A DNA stretch of 28,609 nt from a virus. This document shows positions 14,970-22,198 of this stretch, piece after piece; within the stretch, counting starts at the first letter, position 1; each line of letters starts with the position of its first letter. The DNA is taken from IMG/VR virus record IMGVR_UViG_3300031234_000164, positions 1 through 28,609 of that record; one strand, written 5' to 3'. The translations under genes and the position numbers were made by a program. A model generated the notes under the pieces. The model made no database searches. It was not told the DNA's origin and saw nothing but the letters and a program-made list of their open reading frames with translations.

Positions 14970-16478
14970 TTAGAACGAAGCGTAGGTCCAGAGAACGACT
15001 GAACGCGCACGACGCGCACCATTGCCAGTCATAATAACCGTGGATCTGGTAACGTCAGTTGGGCAAACCATGTCTCTGATACTGAGCCAGTCGATGTGCA
15101 TGTTGCGACCCTGGCGGTCTTGGTACGCTGGCATCAGAATAAAGGCGACACCGCCGGAAATCGTGACGTATCCTGGGTTGTAGGAATTTGCGGCCCAATC
15201 TTCGAGGCCTTCGTACCAACGGTCAACGAGTGCGCCATCACCAGTGATGATGGTTGCATACGCATAACCGCTACCACCGTATGCAGCAAGCGAGATTCTC
15301 GGAGCATTCGTTGTCTTCAAGAACGTGACGCCGAGGTACTTACTGATCTCCCCAGACTTGTAAATGGCCGATTGCCCCAAGGTCTGGTTCGCTTGCTTGA
15401 AGTCTGGATCGTTGTAGAGAGACCGAAGGACGTTTGGAGCAATGTGCGCGATGTATGTTCCCTCGGAATCGCCATCGTTGTTACGCGCATGAGGAACCGC
15501 GTTGTTTTCAAGGACGTTCACGCAGTCCAGAATGTTCGTCGAAAGAAGGCTAGAACCAGTAGCCGGGAGTTTGCTGAAGTGCAAAACGCCAGTCGCTGTG
15601 ATCTGTGACGGAGCATCGCCAGCAACGATAACGTCCCCTGCAACGATAGCAGTGGTGACGTTCATGGTTAGCGTTCCAGAGACGCCGTTTGCGCGACAAT
15701 TGTTCGGAGCACCTTGAGCGCCATACGTGCCGAGACCGTATGGAACAAACTTGGAAGTGTTGGTTCCTGCTGGAGTGGCAAGAGTGACATTCGTCGTCCA
15801 CGCGCCAACCGTTGAACCTGCGGGATAGACGGTTACAGGCAAAGAGTTGGTGCTGTTCGTCGCGACGATAGAGCCGTTCGTTCCGCCAGTGCCAGTGGTG
15901 ATGACGGTTTGGAATGCTCGAATGTCATCGACTGCAACCGCCACGCCAGTTCCATTCGAATAGCCAGTGGTCGCGATGGTCGATCCAGTTGCATACGCTG
16001 CAAGGAACGTATCGCGAGCAAGCAAGTCGATGGACTGAACGCCTTGATGATATGCAACCACGAGTTGGTGCATGAAACGATCAACAATACTGAAGTTCGT
16101 GCCGATGAGGTCAAGGTCCATCCCGTCTTCGATCTCGAACGGTGTGAACGTATATTGCTCAATGGCAAAGTCAGTTGGCGTTATACCGTCGCTTGGTCCC
16201 GCCGCTGCCGTTGCAGGAGGAGTAACCGTAACGACAGGAGCCTTGAGCCCTGGTCTCGTTTCGGTGATCGTAGTACCGCGATGCTTCTCGTATTTTTGAC
16301 TGAAGATAGCCCCGTCGGAACTCTCGAAATATCCATTAGTCGCAGTAAGGAAGTCCTCAAGTTCGGTCTCAAGGTATCCTTGCTGGATCATAGGCTGAAG
16401 CTGACTCGGGAACTGTGCGATGTCAGTGCTGAAGAGATAAGGGTTGAACGTCGGAACCCATTGACCAAGAGTTTGCAT
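14970..16478 (-). CDS. Major capsid protein (HK97-fold, N4 gp56-like candidate)
   Basis: Start chosen at ATG 16478 (MQTLGQWVPTFNPYLFSTDI) with AAGGA about 10 nt upstream, giving 502 residues; an in-frame ATG at 16517 would add 13. The region YIAHIAPNVLRSLYNDPDFK, then GEISKYLGVTFLKTTNAPRI, matches the C-terminal half of N4-gp56-type capsid proteins (H-P-x-x-x-x-D-L ... G-x-[IL]-G-x-x-[FV]-x-[EK]-T-x-N-A). A Gly/Thr-rich insertion at ~195-310 (GTGGTNGS, PAGTNTSKF) may be a surface domain. The N-terminal QWVPTFNPYLF recurs in the scaffold protein and may be a protease-removed leader. Genes for scaffold and portal lie upstream in the usual order. Confidence 0.82.
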   Translation of the reverse strand: MQTLGQWVPTFNPYLFSTDIAQFPSQLQPMIQQGYLETELEDFLTATNGYFESSDGAIFSQKYEKHRGTTITETRPGLKAPVVTVTPPATAAAGPSDGITPTDFAIEQYTFTPFEIEDGMDLDLIGTNFSIVDRFMHQLVVAYHQGVQSIDLLARDTFLAAYATGSTIATTGYSNGTGVAVAVDDIRAFQTVITTGTGGTNGSIVATNSTNSLPVTVYPAGSTVGAWTTNVTLATPAGTNTSKFVPYGLGTYGAQGAPNNCRANGVSGTLTMNVTTAIVAGDVIVAGDAPSQITATGVLHFSKLPATGSSLLSTNILDCVNVLENNAVPHARNNDGDSEGTYIAHIAPNVLRSLYNDPDFKQANQTLGQSAIYKSGEISKYLGVTFLKTTNAPRISLAAYGGSGYAYATIITGDGALVDRWYEGLEDWAANSYNPGYVTISGGVAFILMPAYQDRQGRNMHIDWLSIRDMVCPTDVTRSTVIMTGNGARRARSVVLWTYASF

Positions 16479-16516
16479 TATCGTAATCCTTGTAGTGGAG
16501 TAATTCGCCGACCTCA

Positions 16517-16569
16517 TCGCATCACGCGACTAATCAAGCGTAGTAGCTCCAAAACAACTCATCACGAGT
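16517..16569 (-). promoter_or_regulatory. Two GUGAU-loop mini-hairpins upstream of the capsid gene
   Basis: On the minus strand, ACTC-GTGAT-GAGT (16557-16569) and TCGC-GTGAT-GCGA (16517-16529) are perfect 4-bp stems around an identical 5-nt loop. They lie in the 5' leader of the capsid gene, the second ending 38 nt before the chosen ATG. An equivalent pair precedes the scaffold gene. The stems differ in sequence and the loop is constant, which is what recognition as RNA would leave. Confidence 0.55.
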
Positions 16570-16580
16570 GCTATGGAATT

Positions 16581-16597
16581 AAAGGGTGAAACCACCC
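16581..16597 (-). terminator. Weak terminator-like hairpin between LuxR-type gene and capsid
   Basis: On the minus strand GGGTG-GTTT-CACCC is followed by TTTAATTCC. The stem is only 5 bp and the T tract is broken, so it would be an attenuator at best. It lies 47 nt past the LuxR-type gene. Confidence 0.3.
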
Positions 16598-16643
16598 AAA
16601 CCAAACACGCGCCCATCTCGGGATTGCGTGAATGAAATCTAGT

Positions 16644-16961
16644 TTACGTTGAACTTACGCAATTGTGCGATCTGGCATACGCGATAGGCTCTGCACAATG
16701 AGCACAGTTCAACGGATGATAGTCAGCCGGAAGGACGTTAATTTTGTCTACCGACTCGTCGGACATGAGCCCCTGTCTCCACGCGTATATCGCCACTTCA
16801 CAACGACTCTTCATTTCAAGTTTCACGAACACGGAAGAGATGTGGTTCTTTATGGTTTTCTCGGAAAGAACCAGCTTGCTTGCTATGTCCTTGTTAGCAA
16901 GTCCACTGCCGATGAGACAGATAACTTGAAGCTCTCGCGTCGTTAGGCACGCACTCCTCAA
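16644..16961 (-). CDS. Stand-alone LuxR/NarL-type HTH protein with C-terminal Cys/His cluster
   Basis: TTG at 16961 follows AGGTGAG at the end of the scaffold gene; another TTG at 16979 is possible but has no ribosome-binding site. The 105-residue product opens with a full LuxR/NarL DNA-binding domain (residues ~6-66): LTTRELQVICLIGSGLANKD, IASKLVLSEKTIKNHISSVF and AIYAWRQGLM. The recognition helix is about residues 33-48. No receiver domain precedes it. After a linker the end has Cys86-x2-Cys89 and His99-x-Cys101, possibly a small zinc site not usual for this family. It lies between scaffold and capsid, so it could regulate late genes or the host. The free receiver protein at 2480-2872 is a possible partner. 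Confidence 0.8.
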   Translation of the reverse strand: MRSACLTTRELQVICLIGSGLANKDIASKLVLSEKTIKNHISSVFVKLEMKSRCEVAIYAWRQGLMSDESVDKINVLPADYHPLNCAHCAEPIAYARSHNCVSST

Positions 16962-16962
16962 C

Positions 16963-17874
16963 TCACCTACCGCCGCCAAATCTCATTGACTGCTTGTAGG
17001 CAACCATCGCTTCCCGCCGCGCCTTCGGATCTAACGTACGAAGATCAGGAAGTCCGCCAGTTGCCTTAGAGCCAGAAGCTCCGCCAGCGGTTGACGCTCC
17101 GGTGGACGTAGCATTCTTTTTCGTAGCGTCATCGGTCTGCGTATCGGTAGTCGTCTGGGTTCCCTTGTCGGCAGTTTGAGTGCCCTTATCGGTCGCCTGA
17201 GTACCCTTGTCATCCGCATGAGTCTCAGTCGTTTTAACCTCAGTCTCGGTAGCTTGCACAGGTTGTTTGAAAAACTCCTTGTGCGCTTCTTTCCATTGAG
17301 CGAGGTTCTCTCGAATCCCGATAGCATCTCCCGTTTTTGGGTCGATCTTCGCTTTGTCTCCAACGTCAGATAAGAAGATGTCCACAATTCTCTTGTGGAT
17401 GACACCTTCGGCCTGCAATGCCTCAATGGCTTCAGCACGTATCACACGTCTGTCGGCAACATTGAGTCTGCCTTCCAACGTCTCCGCATCCTTGCGTCGC
17501 TTCTGGTTCTCTTTGTTGAGTTCTCCGATCCGCTCTTTTGCTGCTTCAGCAGCAGTTCGAGAATCTTCTAACTCGCGTCGCAGTTCGTAAATTTCCTCAA
17601 CGCCACTAACACCATTGGAGCTTCCATTGGTGTTAACGACATCGCGAGACTCTCGGCTTTCTCGGCTTTGAGTACGTGTCTGCGTCCGCTTTGGCGACGG
17701 TTTAGCGACCGTCGCAGTAGTCGTGCTTGATTCGCTAGAGGTTTCGCCATCGCTGGCAGAATCGCCATCGGTGCCACTAGCTTGAGTTGCACCATCTCCG
17801 GTGCCTTCCCCGTCAAACAAGTACATATTGAACGACGGAACCCATTGATTCGAGGTTGTGTAATCCGTAGACAA
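16963..17874 (-). CDS. Capsid scaffolding protein
   Basis: TTG at 17874 with GAGGAG 5 nt upstream gives 303 residues. The N-terminus (MSTDYTTSNQWVPSFNMYLF) shares QWVPxFNxYLF with the capsid protein. Then come an acidic Ser/Thr/Gly-rich region (to ~75), a long charged coiled coil at ~95-150 (EEIYELRRELEDSRTAAEAA), a conserved-looking middle (EALQAEGVIHKRIVDIFL) and tandem DKGTQ repeats at ~222-243. The basic C-terminus (DPKARREAMVAYKQSMRFGG) is as expected for a capsid-binding tail. Length, composition and position between portal and capsid fit a scaffold that directs shell assembly and then leaves or is cleaved. The call is from architecture, not from a sequence family. Confidence 0.75.
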   Translation of the reverse strand: MSTDYTTSNQWVPSFNMYLFDGEGTGDGATQASGTDGDSASDGETSSESSTTTATVAKPSPKRTQTRTQSRESRESRDVVNTNGSSNGVSGVEEIYELRRELEDSRTAAEAAKERIGELNKENQKRRKDAETLEGRLNVADRRVIRAEAIEALQAEGVIHKRIVDIFLSDVGDKAKIDPKTGDAIGIRENLAQWKEAHKEFFKQPVQATETEVKTTETHADDKGTQATDKGTQTADKGTQTTTDTQTDDATKKNATSTGASTAGGASGSKATGGLPDLRTLDPKARREAMVAYKQSMRFGGGR

Positions 17875-17885
17875 GGTATCTCCTC

Positions 17886-17916
17886 GCGCATCACGCGCTT
17901 TGCGGGCATCACGCCC
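17886..17916 (-). promoter_or_regulatory. Two GUGAU-loop mini-hairpins abutting the scaffold ribosome-binding site
   Basis: Minus-strand GGGC-GTGAT-GCCC (17904-17916) and GCGC-GTGAT-GCGC (17886-17898) are perfect 4-bp stems with the same loop. The second ends directly at the GAGGAG Shine-Dalgarno site (17880-17885) of the scaffold gene, so folding or protein binding there would affect initiation. The pair fills the short gap after the portal gene. Confidence 0.6.
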
Positions 17917-17919
17917 TTA

Positions 17920-19611
17920 CTACTTTGGTGGGCCAGCCGGTTTAGGATCATGCTTCGCTTGAATAGCGGCAGTCTGATCAACAGTGTCGAGTTCGGTCTG
18001 ACGTTTGTCTTCTTGCTCTTTTTGGATCTTTGCAAGTTCTTCTGTTGGCTCTAGCACGTCGAACAACGCAGAGGCATTGTCCACGGCGGTCTCCTGGCTA
18101 ATTAGGCCACCTTCAAGAGCCGTTGTCTCCGCTTGAACCTCTGCGAGCTTATCTGCCCCGACAAGTTGGTAGTAGTCCGGCCAATTCGCTTCGAGAATCG
18201 AATCAGGATTGGGCTTTACCTTCGTTTTAAGGGACGGTAACGCCACGTCAACTGCGTTAAAGAGCCGCATACCAAGACGCAACACGGCAAATCCAGCAGT
18301 CTCTCCAACGGTCATACGAAGGATGTCCGCAAGGCTTATCTGGCCTTGGTTGAGCATCTTCATCGCAACGCTGCTCATCGCTCCCATCGCCTTCACGTCA
18401 GGAACGATCCTCGACATTGCTCCAGTAGCACGAGCCTTGTCGCTTAGAACCGAGATGTACGTTTCAATCGCAATCTTAAGACCCTCGCCTTTGATTTCGA
18501 GAAACTTAGCATCTCCGCCAGCTTGAGTGATGACATCCGAAGCTGTTCCGCCAATTGCCGTATCGTCGTCATAGTCTCCAAACGCTCCACCGCCCGCTTG
18601 GGCCTTGTCGAGAATTTGGGCCATCTGTGGATCGCCCGTATAATCAAACGCACGTCCTGTCTGCGACAGAGTTCGATCAATGCGAAATTGATAGTTAATC
18701 AACTTCTCGTCAAAGATCGGCATTCCATCAGGATAGAGCTTGTTATCCAGGGGAAGTGGAACTTCCCAAACTGCCGGGACAAAGCCAAGAGAATGAGAGA
18801 ATGTCCGGTCTGGATCAACCTTCCACTTGTCTTCAGACCAATCCGCGCGTTCATAAATCCAACGAGGAGTCGGAAGAAACCAGGACTCACCATCCGCATC
18901 GAGGACAATGCGAAGCACCCAGTCGTTCGATGGGGTAATGGAGTATGCGTTAGACTTCACGCGATTGAGGCCGCGTCGTCCAGCCTTGTCAGCAGACCAT
19001 ATCGCCTTGAGGTCTTCAATGTCATAGCCGTCAGCGGCCAAGAAGTCCTCACCGATGAACCAAATCCGCTCGACCGACTTCAGTTCGCCAGGTGCAGTAC
19101 GATGGAATATCGGTTTGCATTCGTAAGAAGGCCAAACCTCGAAGTGGTACGTCCCCTTGCCCTTTGGCACGAAGCCGCCCTCTGCGTCGCCCTCTGATTC
19201 GCCCAACACGCGACCCACGATACACGTCGAGCCAATCGACGCCTCCCACGTTGACCGGATCATCAGAAGCCAGTAGCTGGCGTCCCGAATGAAAGCCGCG
19301 ATCCATTCGGTAGTAGCGTCGTCGTCACGAGCCTTCAGGTTCGGCCTACGAGCCTCACCGAAGAGCATGGAGCACATGTCGCGGGTTGCTTCAGCAGGAA
19401 GCCCGTCCTCGACCGCCGCCCGCCGGTCGTTCAAAAGGATGCGCTCACCGTCCATGCGGGCTCCGTGGCGCTCCTGCGAGAACCCAGAGCCAAGGTGAGA
19501 GTAGAGCTTCCCGGTCAGAGCCCTATTGAGTGCTTCGAGCCGCTTCTGTCGATGCGTCCAACGCGTAGATTGAGTCGAGGATATAGCCGATTGGAATGCT
19601 ACGAAATCCAT
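17920..19611 (-). CDS. Portal protein
   Basis: ATG 19611 has GAGG 7 nt upstream (TTG 19617 is an alternative), giving 563 residues, a usual portal length. It lies between the terminase and scaffold genes. The N-terminal half has long mixed segments (LEALNRALTGKLYSHLGSGF, EYFEVW-like strand WPSYECKPIF). The middle reads LINYQFRIDRTLSQTGRAFD. A helical stretch (ISVLSDKARATGAMSRIVPD, then SSVAMKMLNQGQISLADILR) corresponds to the stem and crown helices of SPP1/HK97-type portals. The C-terminus is a charged helix. Portals form the dodecameric vertex through which DNA is packaged. Identification rests on gene order plus overall layout. Confidence 0.75.
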   Translation of the reverse strand: MDFVAFQSAISSTQSTRWTHRQKRLEALNRALTGKLYSHLGSGFSQERHGARMDGERILLNDRRAAVEDGLPAEATRDMCSMLFGEARRPNLKARDDDATTEWIAAFIRDASYWLLMIRSTWEASIGSTCIVGRVLGESEGDAEGGFVPKGKGTYHFEVWPSYECKPIFHRTAPGELKSVERIWFIGEDFLAADGYDIEDLKAIWSADKAGRRGLNRVKSNAYSITPSNDWVLRIVLDADGESWFLPTPRWIYERADWSEDKWKVDPDRTFSHSLGFVPAVWEVPLPLDNKLYPDGMPIFDEKLINYQFRIDRTLSQTGRAFDYTGDPQMAQILDKAQAGGGAFGDYDDDTAIGGTASDVITQAGGDAKFLEIKGEGLKIAIETYISVLSDKARATGAMSRIVPDVKAMGAMSSVAMKMLNQGQISLADILRMTVGETAGFAVLRLGMRLFNAVDVALPSLKTKVKPNPDSILEANWPDYYQLVGADKLAEVQAETTALEGGLISQETAVDNASALFDVLEPTEELAKIQKEQEDKRQTELDTVDQTAAIQAKHDPKPAGPPK

Positions 19612-19626
19612 CAGCAATCCTCAGTT

Positions 19627-20352
19627 TCATGTAGATATGAATATGTTACGCACCTTATCAAAGATGCCAAGTTGAGTTCCTGCGGTAATCATATACCACT
19701 TCTTTCTATTACACGGCCCGCAGAGCGGCTGTATATTCCAGATATAGTCTGATCCGCCATGATGTTGGGATATGATATGATCCTTAGTTAGCTTTCGCTT
19801 TTGTTTGCAATTAGAACAAAGGTGCTTATGGGATTCCTTTAAAGTCTCCCATTCCTCGCTAGTATGCGACCCTAAAACTCCTGCCTTCCTGGCACGACGA
19901 AGTGCATAGTTTATAGCCGACTTCGCCTTACCTTCAGGAGTCCTCACCCAATTGTAACTATAAATACGCTTCTTCTCGATAGATTCTGGCTTATCGGCGT
20001 ACTTTCGCTTACGTGCTCTTTGGCGTTCTGGTTTTTCAAGCATCTCTCTCTTTTGACGCTTACGAGAATTTGATCGCGACTTCTCAATATCCAAACGATA
20101 ATGCTCGTGATTGTACTCTTTAGCCTCTTCTTTGTGGGAGACATAATACAGGCGATCCGCCACCCTTTTCTTATCCTTATTGTCTACAACCCATTTTCGA
20201 GTCTTAGCGCAAACACAAGGTTTACAGTCACTGGCGCGACCGAATCTGCCACTTTTATCAAGGTGAAAATCTTCAAGAGGTTTCGTTTCATTGCAAATTC
20301 CGCATTGCTTAGTACCGTCAAACGGCTTCAGTTTCGGAATATACTTCTTCTT
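19627..20352 (-). CDS. HNH homing endonuclease, reached by -1 frameshift from the upstream zinc-ribbon frame
   Basis: The frame runs from 20361 to 19627. Its only standard internal start is GTG 20163, which would cut off a domain, so entry by frameshift at 20352 is proposed. The first ~50 residues form a zinc ribbon (CGICNETKPLEDFH ... DCKPC) typical of phage HNH enzymes. A basic helical linker follows. The HNH core is CSNCKQKRKLTKDHIISQHH, then WNIQPLCGPCNRKKW, with catalytic His in DHI and two Cys pairs for zinc. With the upstream 43 codons the product would be 284 residues. The segment is visibly AT-richer than its neighbours, sits between terminase and portal genes, and seems to have its own promoter, all consistent with a mobile homing gene. 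GTG 20163 as a truncated start is the alternative. Confidence 0.75.
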   Translation of the reverse strand, partial: KKKYIPKLKPFDGTKQCGICNETKPLEDFHLDKSGRFGRASDCKPCVCAKTRKWVVDNKDKKRVADRLYYVSHKEEAKEYNHEHYRLDIEKSRSNSRKRQKREMLEKPERQRARKRKYADKPESIEKKRIYSYNWVRTPEGKAKSAINYALRRARKAGVLGSHTSEEWETLKESHKHLCSNCKQKRKLTKDHIISQHHGGSDYIWNIQPLCGPCNRKKWYMITAGTQLGIFDKVRNIFIST

Positions 20353-20480
20353 AAAAAAGCTTTATTATACGAAGAAGTGCATACCTTACAGTAAGTTTGC
20401 CTTCCGGTCTTGTTCCTTGAGTTTTTAGAAAAGAAAGACTCATCTTTCTCTTGTGAACACCTATGGCAATACAGTATCAT
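20328..20480 (-). CDS. Zinc-ribbon frame of the HNH gene (zero frame, 50 aa)
   Basis: ATG 20480 opens a 50-codon frame ending at TGA 20328-20330. It encodes MILYCHRCSQEKDESFFSKN..., with Cys5-x2-Cys8 and Cys31-x2-Cys34. That is a zinc ribbon of the same kind as the one at the start of the HNH frame (F-x-K-x-x-x-x-x-G-x-x-x-x-C-K-x-C). The two frames overlap at T-TTT-TTA. Read together they make a double zinc-ribbon plus HNH protein; read separately this is a short zinc-binding peptide. No Shine-Dalgarno site is visible. The predicted promoter leaves only a few bases before the ATG, suggesting a near-leaderless message. It could also be the 5' piece of a gene broken by a single-base indel. Confidence 0.65.
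   Translation of the reverse strand: MILYCHRCSQEKDESFFSKNSRNKTGRQTYCKVCTSSYNKAFLRRSIFRN
20352..20358 (-). promoter_or_regulatory. Candidate -1 ribosomal frameshift site (T TTT TTA)
   Basis: In the zero frame the codons read GCT TTT TTA, a textbook X-XXY-YYZ slippery heptamer. A one-base backward slip continues as AAG AAG AAG TAT in the HNH frame. Starting 11 nt downstream, ATTCCG pairs with CGGAAT and encloses CCGT-TTG-ACGG, a possible stimulatory structure. The spacer is slightly longer than usual. Confidence 0.5.
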
Positions 20481-20489
20481 AGTCCGTCA

Positions 20490-20518
20490 AGTATAGCACA
20501 CCCTGCGTCTACCGTGAA
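20490..20518 (-). promoter_or_regulatory. Predicted sigma-70-type promoter for the HNH insertion
   Basis: Minus strand: TTCACG (20518-20513), 17-nt spacer, TATACT (20495-20490) with an extended TG-C before the -10. It overlaps the 3' end of the large terminase gene. Transcription would start near 20483, leaving about 3 nt before ATG 20480. Confidence 0.4.
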
Positions 20519-21933
20519 GTATTCATACTAAAACGAAATCGCTCCTCAATGGCAGCTTCATAGCTGATTCCGTAACGAAGGCAGTCCCCGAGATGAGTAA
20601 GTTTTTTACTATTCGGAATGACCTCACCCGGCTTTGGCTTTGCAATATCGAAAATTGTTGTTCCGGGCTTCCACATCATTTTTTCAAGGTCAAGCGCAAG
20701 CCATATTGTGTTTTTATTTTTCACAATGACAACCCCGAGGTTCCCTTGCGAGTCCTCTAGTTGACGGTTTGCGTCTGCGGAGCTGTCTATGTGAAGTGGG
20801 TTTCCAGGATTGATTCGAGTCGTACCCTTGAAACCGAGTCGTGCCATCTCTGCTCGCAAAGCGGCCCAGTCTGACACGCCAGTTTGTCTGGATTGTTGAT
20901 TTCCAGCAGCGTCACCGTAGAGTATGATCTCGTTTCGCATTGCTATAGACGTAGCTTCCTTGCGATTCAACAATTCTTTAGGAGCGTCACTAATCAGCGC
21001 CGATTCAATACGAATGCAGTCGTGTATAAACATTACGACTTTTTGATAACCAGGAGCGTTAATACGTCTCCACTGGAAAAGAATAGAACACAAGGGGTCA
21101 AGGTTAAAATCGTGAGACCAACAAAGAGGCAGTTGTGGATCATATCTTAATCGCGGCAGGCCACGCTTCATTGCTTCCTTGTCGTCTATGCAATGCTTCT
21201 CACGATTAAAACGACGGAATACCTGCCCGCGACCTAAGTCGAGAAACTCACCCATTAACTCTGCGCGAGCGATGTCGGGGTCGTACGATTCTTCCATTGT
21301 CTGAATGTACTTGTCAGGCAAAAATGGATTGTCGTATGTCGTTGCGGTAAACAACTTAATTGGTATTTTGCTGCTTATTGGATCAGGTTCGTGAGTTTGT
21401 TCGTATAGCCAGTGTGAATGTGAATGCGGTGGGTTTGCTGTAATAAATATCTGTAATTTCATATCGGGGTAGACTTGACGTTGCAATGCAGTACCGCGTA
21501 GACGACCAATTACTTTGTCGTAAGATTCCTTTCCCCAGAACTGGCTTTCATCCAACCAGCATACCGCTATTTCGAGGGACTTCCAATTTATGTCTTGATC
21601 AACAGACCTGACACGTATCAATGTATTAAGTTTCGGGAACATTATAGTCTTATCGTAACGAACTCGATCAATATATTGGAATTGCGGATATTTCGGCAGC
21701 CAAACGTCATTAAGTCGCTCGAAAAACGTATGCAGCGTGCCGCTTTTTAATTGGTCATAAGTATTTGAAAATATGTAATGAGGTGCTTTTGGATACTTGG
21801 CAAGTGATGTGAGGATCTTGTCCGTAGCAACCATCGTCTTACCAGTTGCCAGGCCTCCTATAAAAGCAATTGGCGAATCTTCACAATGATAAAATTCGTC
21901 CTGTACGGGAAGATGTTCCAAAAGCACGGGCAT
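20509..21933 (-). CDS. terL: Terminase large subunit (packaging ATPase/nuclease)
   Basis: ATG 21933 has AGGA 8 nt upstream; 474 residues is a normal length. The N-terminal ATPase has a Walker A at 26-33 (GGLATGKT, a variant of G-x-x-G-x-G-K-[ST]), Walker B with Asp128-Glu129 (AVCWLDE) and a coupling motif FITANPP at ~163. The C-terminal RNase-H-like nuclease has candidate metal ligands Asp275 (CWSHDFN), Asp341 (ILYGDAAGN) and the Asp of HLGDCLRYG near residue 454. The enzyme cuts concatemeric DNA and pumps it through the portal. Unusually, the small-terminase candidate is about 6 kb away. The HNH insertion follows immediately, a common homing position. Confidence 0.93.
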   Translation of the reverse strand: MPVLLEHLPVQDEFYHCEDSPIAFIGGLATGKTMVATDKILTSLAKYPKAPHYIFSNTYDQLKSGTLHTFFERLNDVWLPKYPQFQYIDRVRYDKTIMFPKLNTLIRVRSVDQDINWKSLEIAVCWLDESQFWGKESYDKVIGRLRGTALQRQVYPDMKLQIFITANPPHSHSHWLYEQTHEPDPISSKIPIKLFTATTYDNPFLPDKYIQTMEESYDPDIARAELMGEFLDLGRGQVFRRFNREKHCIDDKEAMKRGLPRLRYDPQLPLCWSHDFNLDPLCSILFQWRRINAPGYQKVVMFIHDCIRIESALISDAPKELLNRKEATSIAMRNEIILYGDAAGNQQSRQTGVSDWAALRAEMARLGFKGTTRINPGNPLHIDSSADANRQLEDSQGNLGVVIVKNKNTIWLALDLEKMMWKPGTTIFDIAKPKPGEVIPNSKKLTHLGDCLRYGISYEAAIEERFRFSMNTSR

Positions 21934-21944
21934 GAAGTTTTCCT

Positions 21945-22178
21945 TTAAATCCCCTTGTCGATGTCCCTGTCAATAGAGTTCTCAGCAACAAAGAAAGCCA
22001 CAGCTTTGCTGAAGCCTTCAATTGCTTCAATCGTCTCAAAACCAAGTGAGATTTCGCTTATGCTGCCCTTGTTGAAAAGGATGATCGGATGTCCATTGAG
22101 GTTGCAACTAGCCTGCTCGCACTGTACTATCCCTATATCCGCAGAGACGCACTCAATAAATGTACTTACCTCTCCCAT
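21945..22178 (-). CDS. Small protein upstream of the large terminase, 77 aa, unknown
   Basis: ATG 22178 has GGGTGGT directly before it. The product (MGEVSTFIECVSADIGIVQC...) has three Cys in its first 25 residues. The rest is alternating beta or amphipathic sequence (HPIILFNKGSISEISLGFET, then GFSKAVAFFVAEN). It ends 11 nt before the terminase start and is in the same operon. It is not a small terminase by any visible motif. Function is unknown; the gene is plausible from spacing and ribosome-binding site. Confidence 0.55.
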   Translation of the reverse strand: MGEVSTFIECVSADIGIVQCEQASCNLNGHPIILFNKGSISEISLGFETIEAIEGFSKAVAFFVAENSIDRDIDKGI

Positions 22179-22198
22179 ACCACCCTCTGACTCAATTC

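Noticed and set aside
16517-16529. TCGCATCACGCGA as a DNA operator for the adjacent LuxR-type protein
   Set aside because: Among the four copies only the centre is constant and the half-sites differ, opposite to what a dimeric DNA-binding protein would select.
2480-16961. Receiver and HTH genes as one gene split by misassembly
   Set aside because: Each has its own start signal and overlaps or abuts unrelated phage genes in intact operons about 14 kb apart.
19627-20480. HNH region as a plain pseudogene
   Set aside because: Both frames keep intact zinc and catalytic residues, and the junction is an exact slippery heptamer. A single indel or read error in the T run is kept as the alternative, not the main call.
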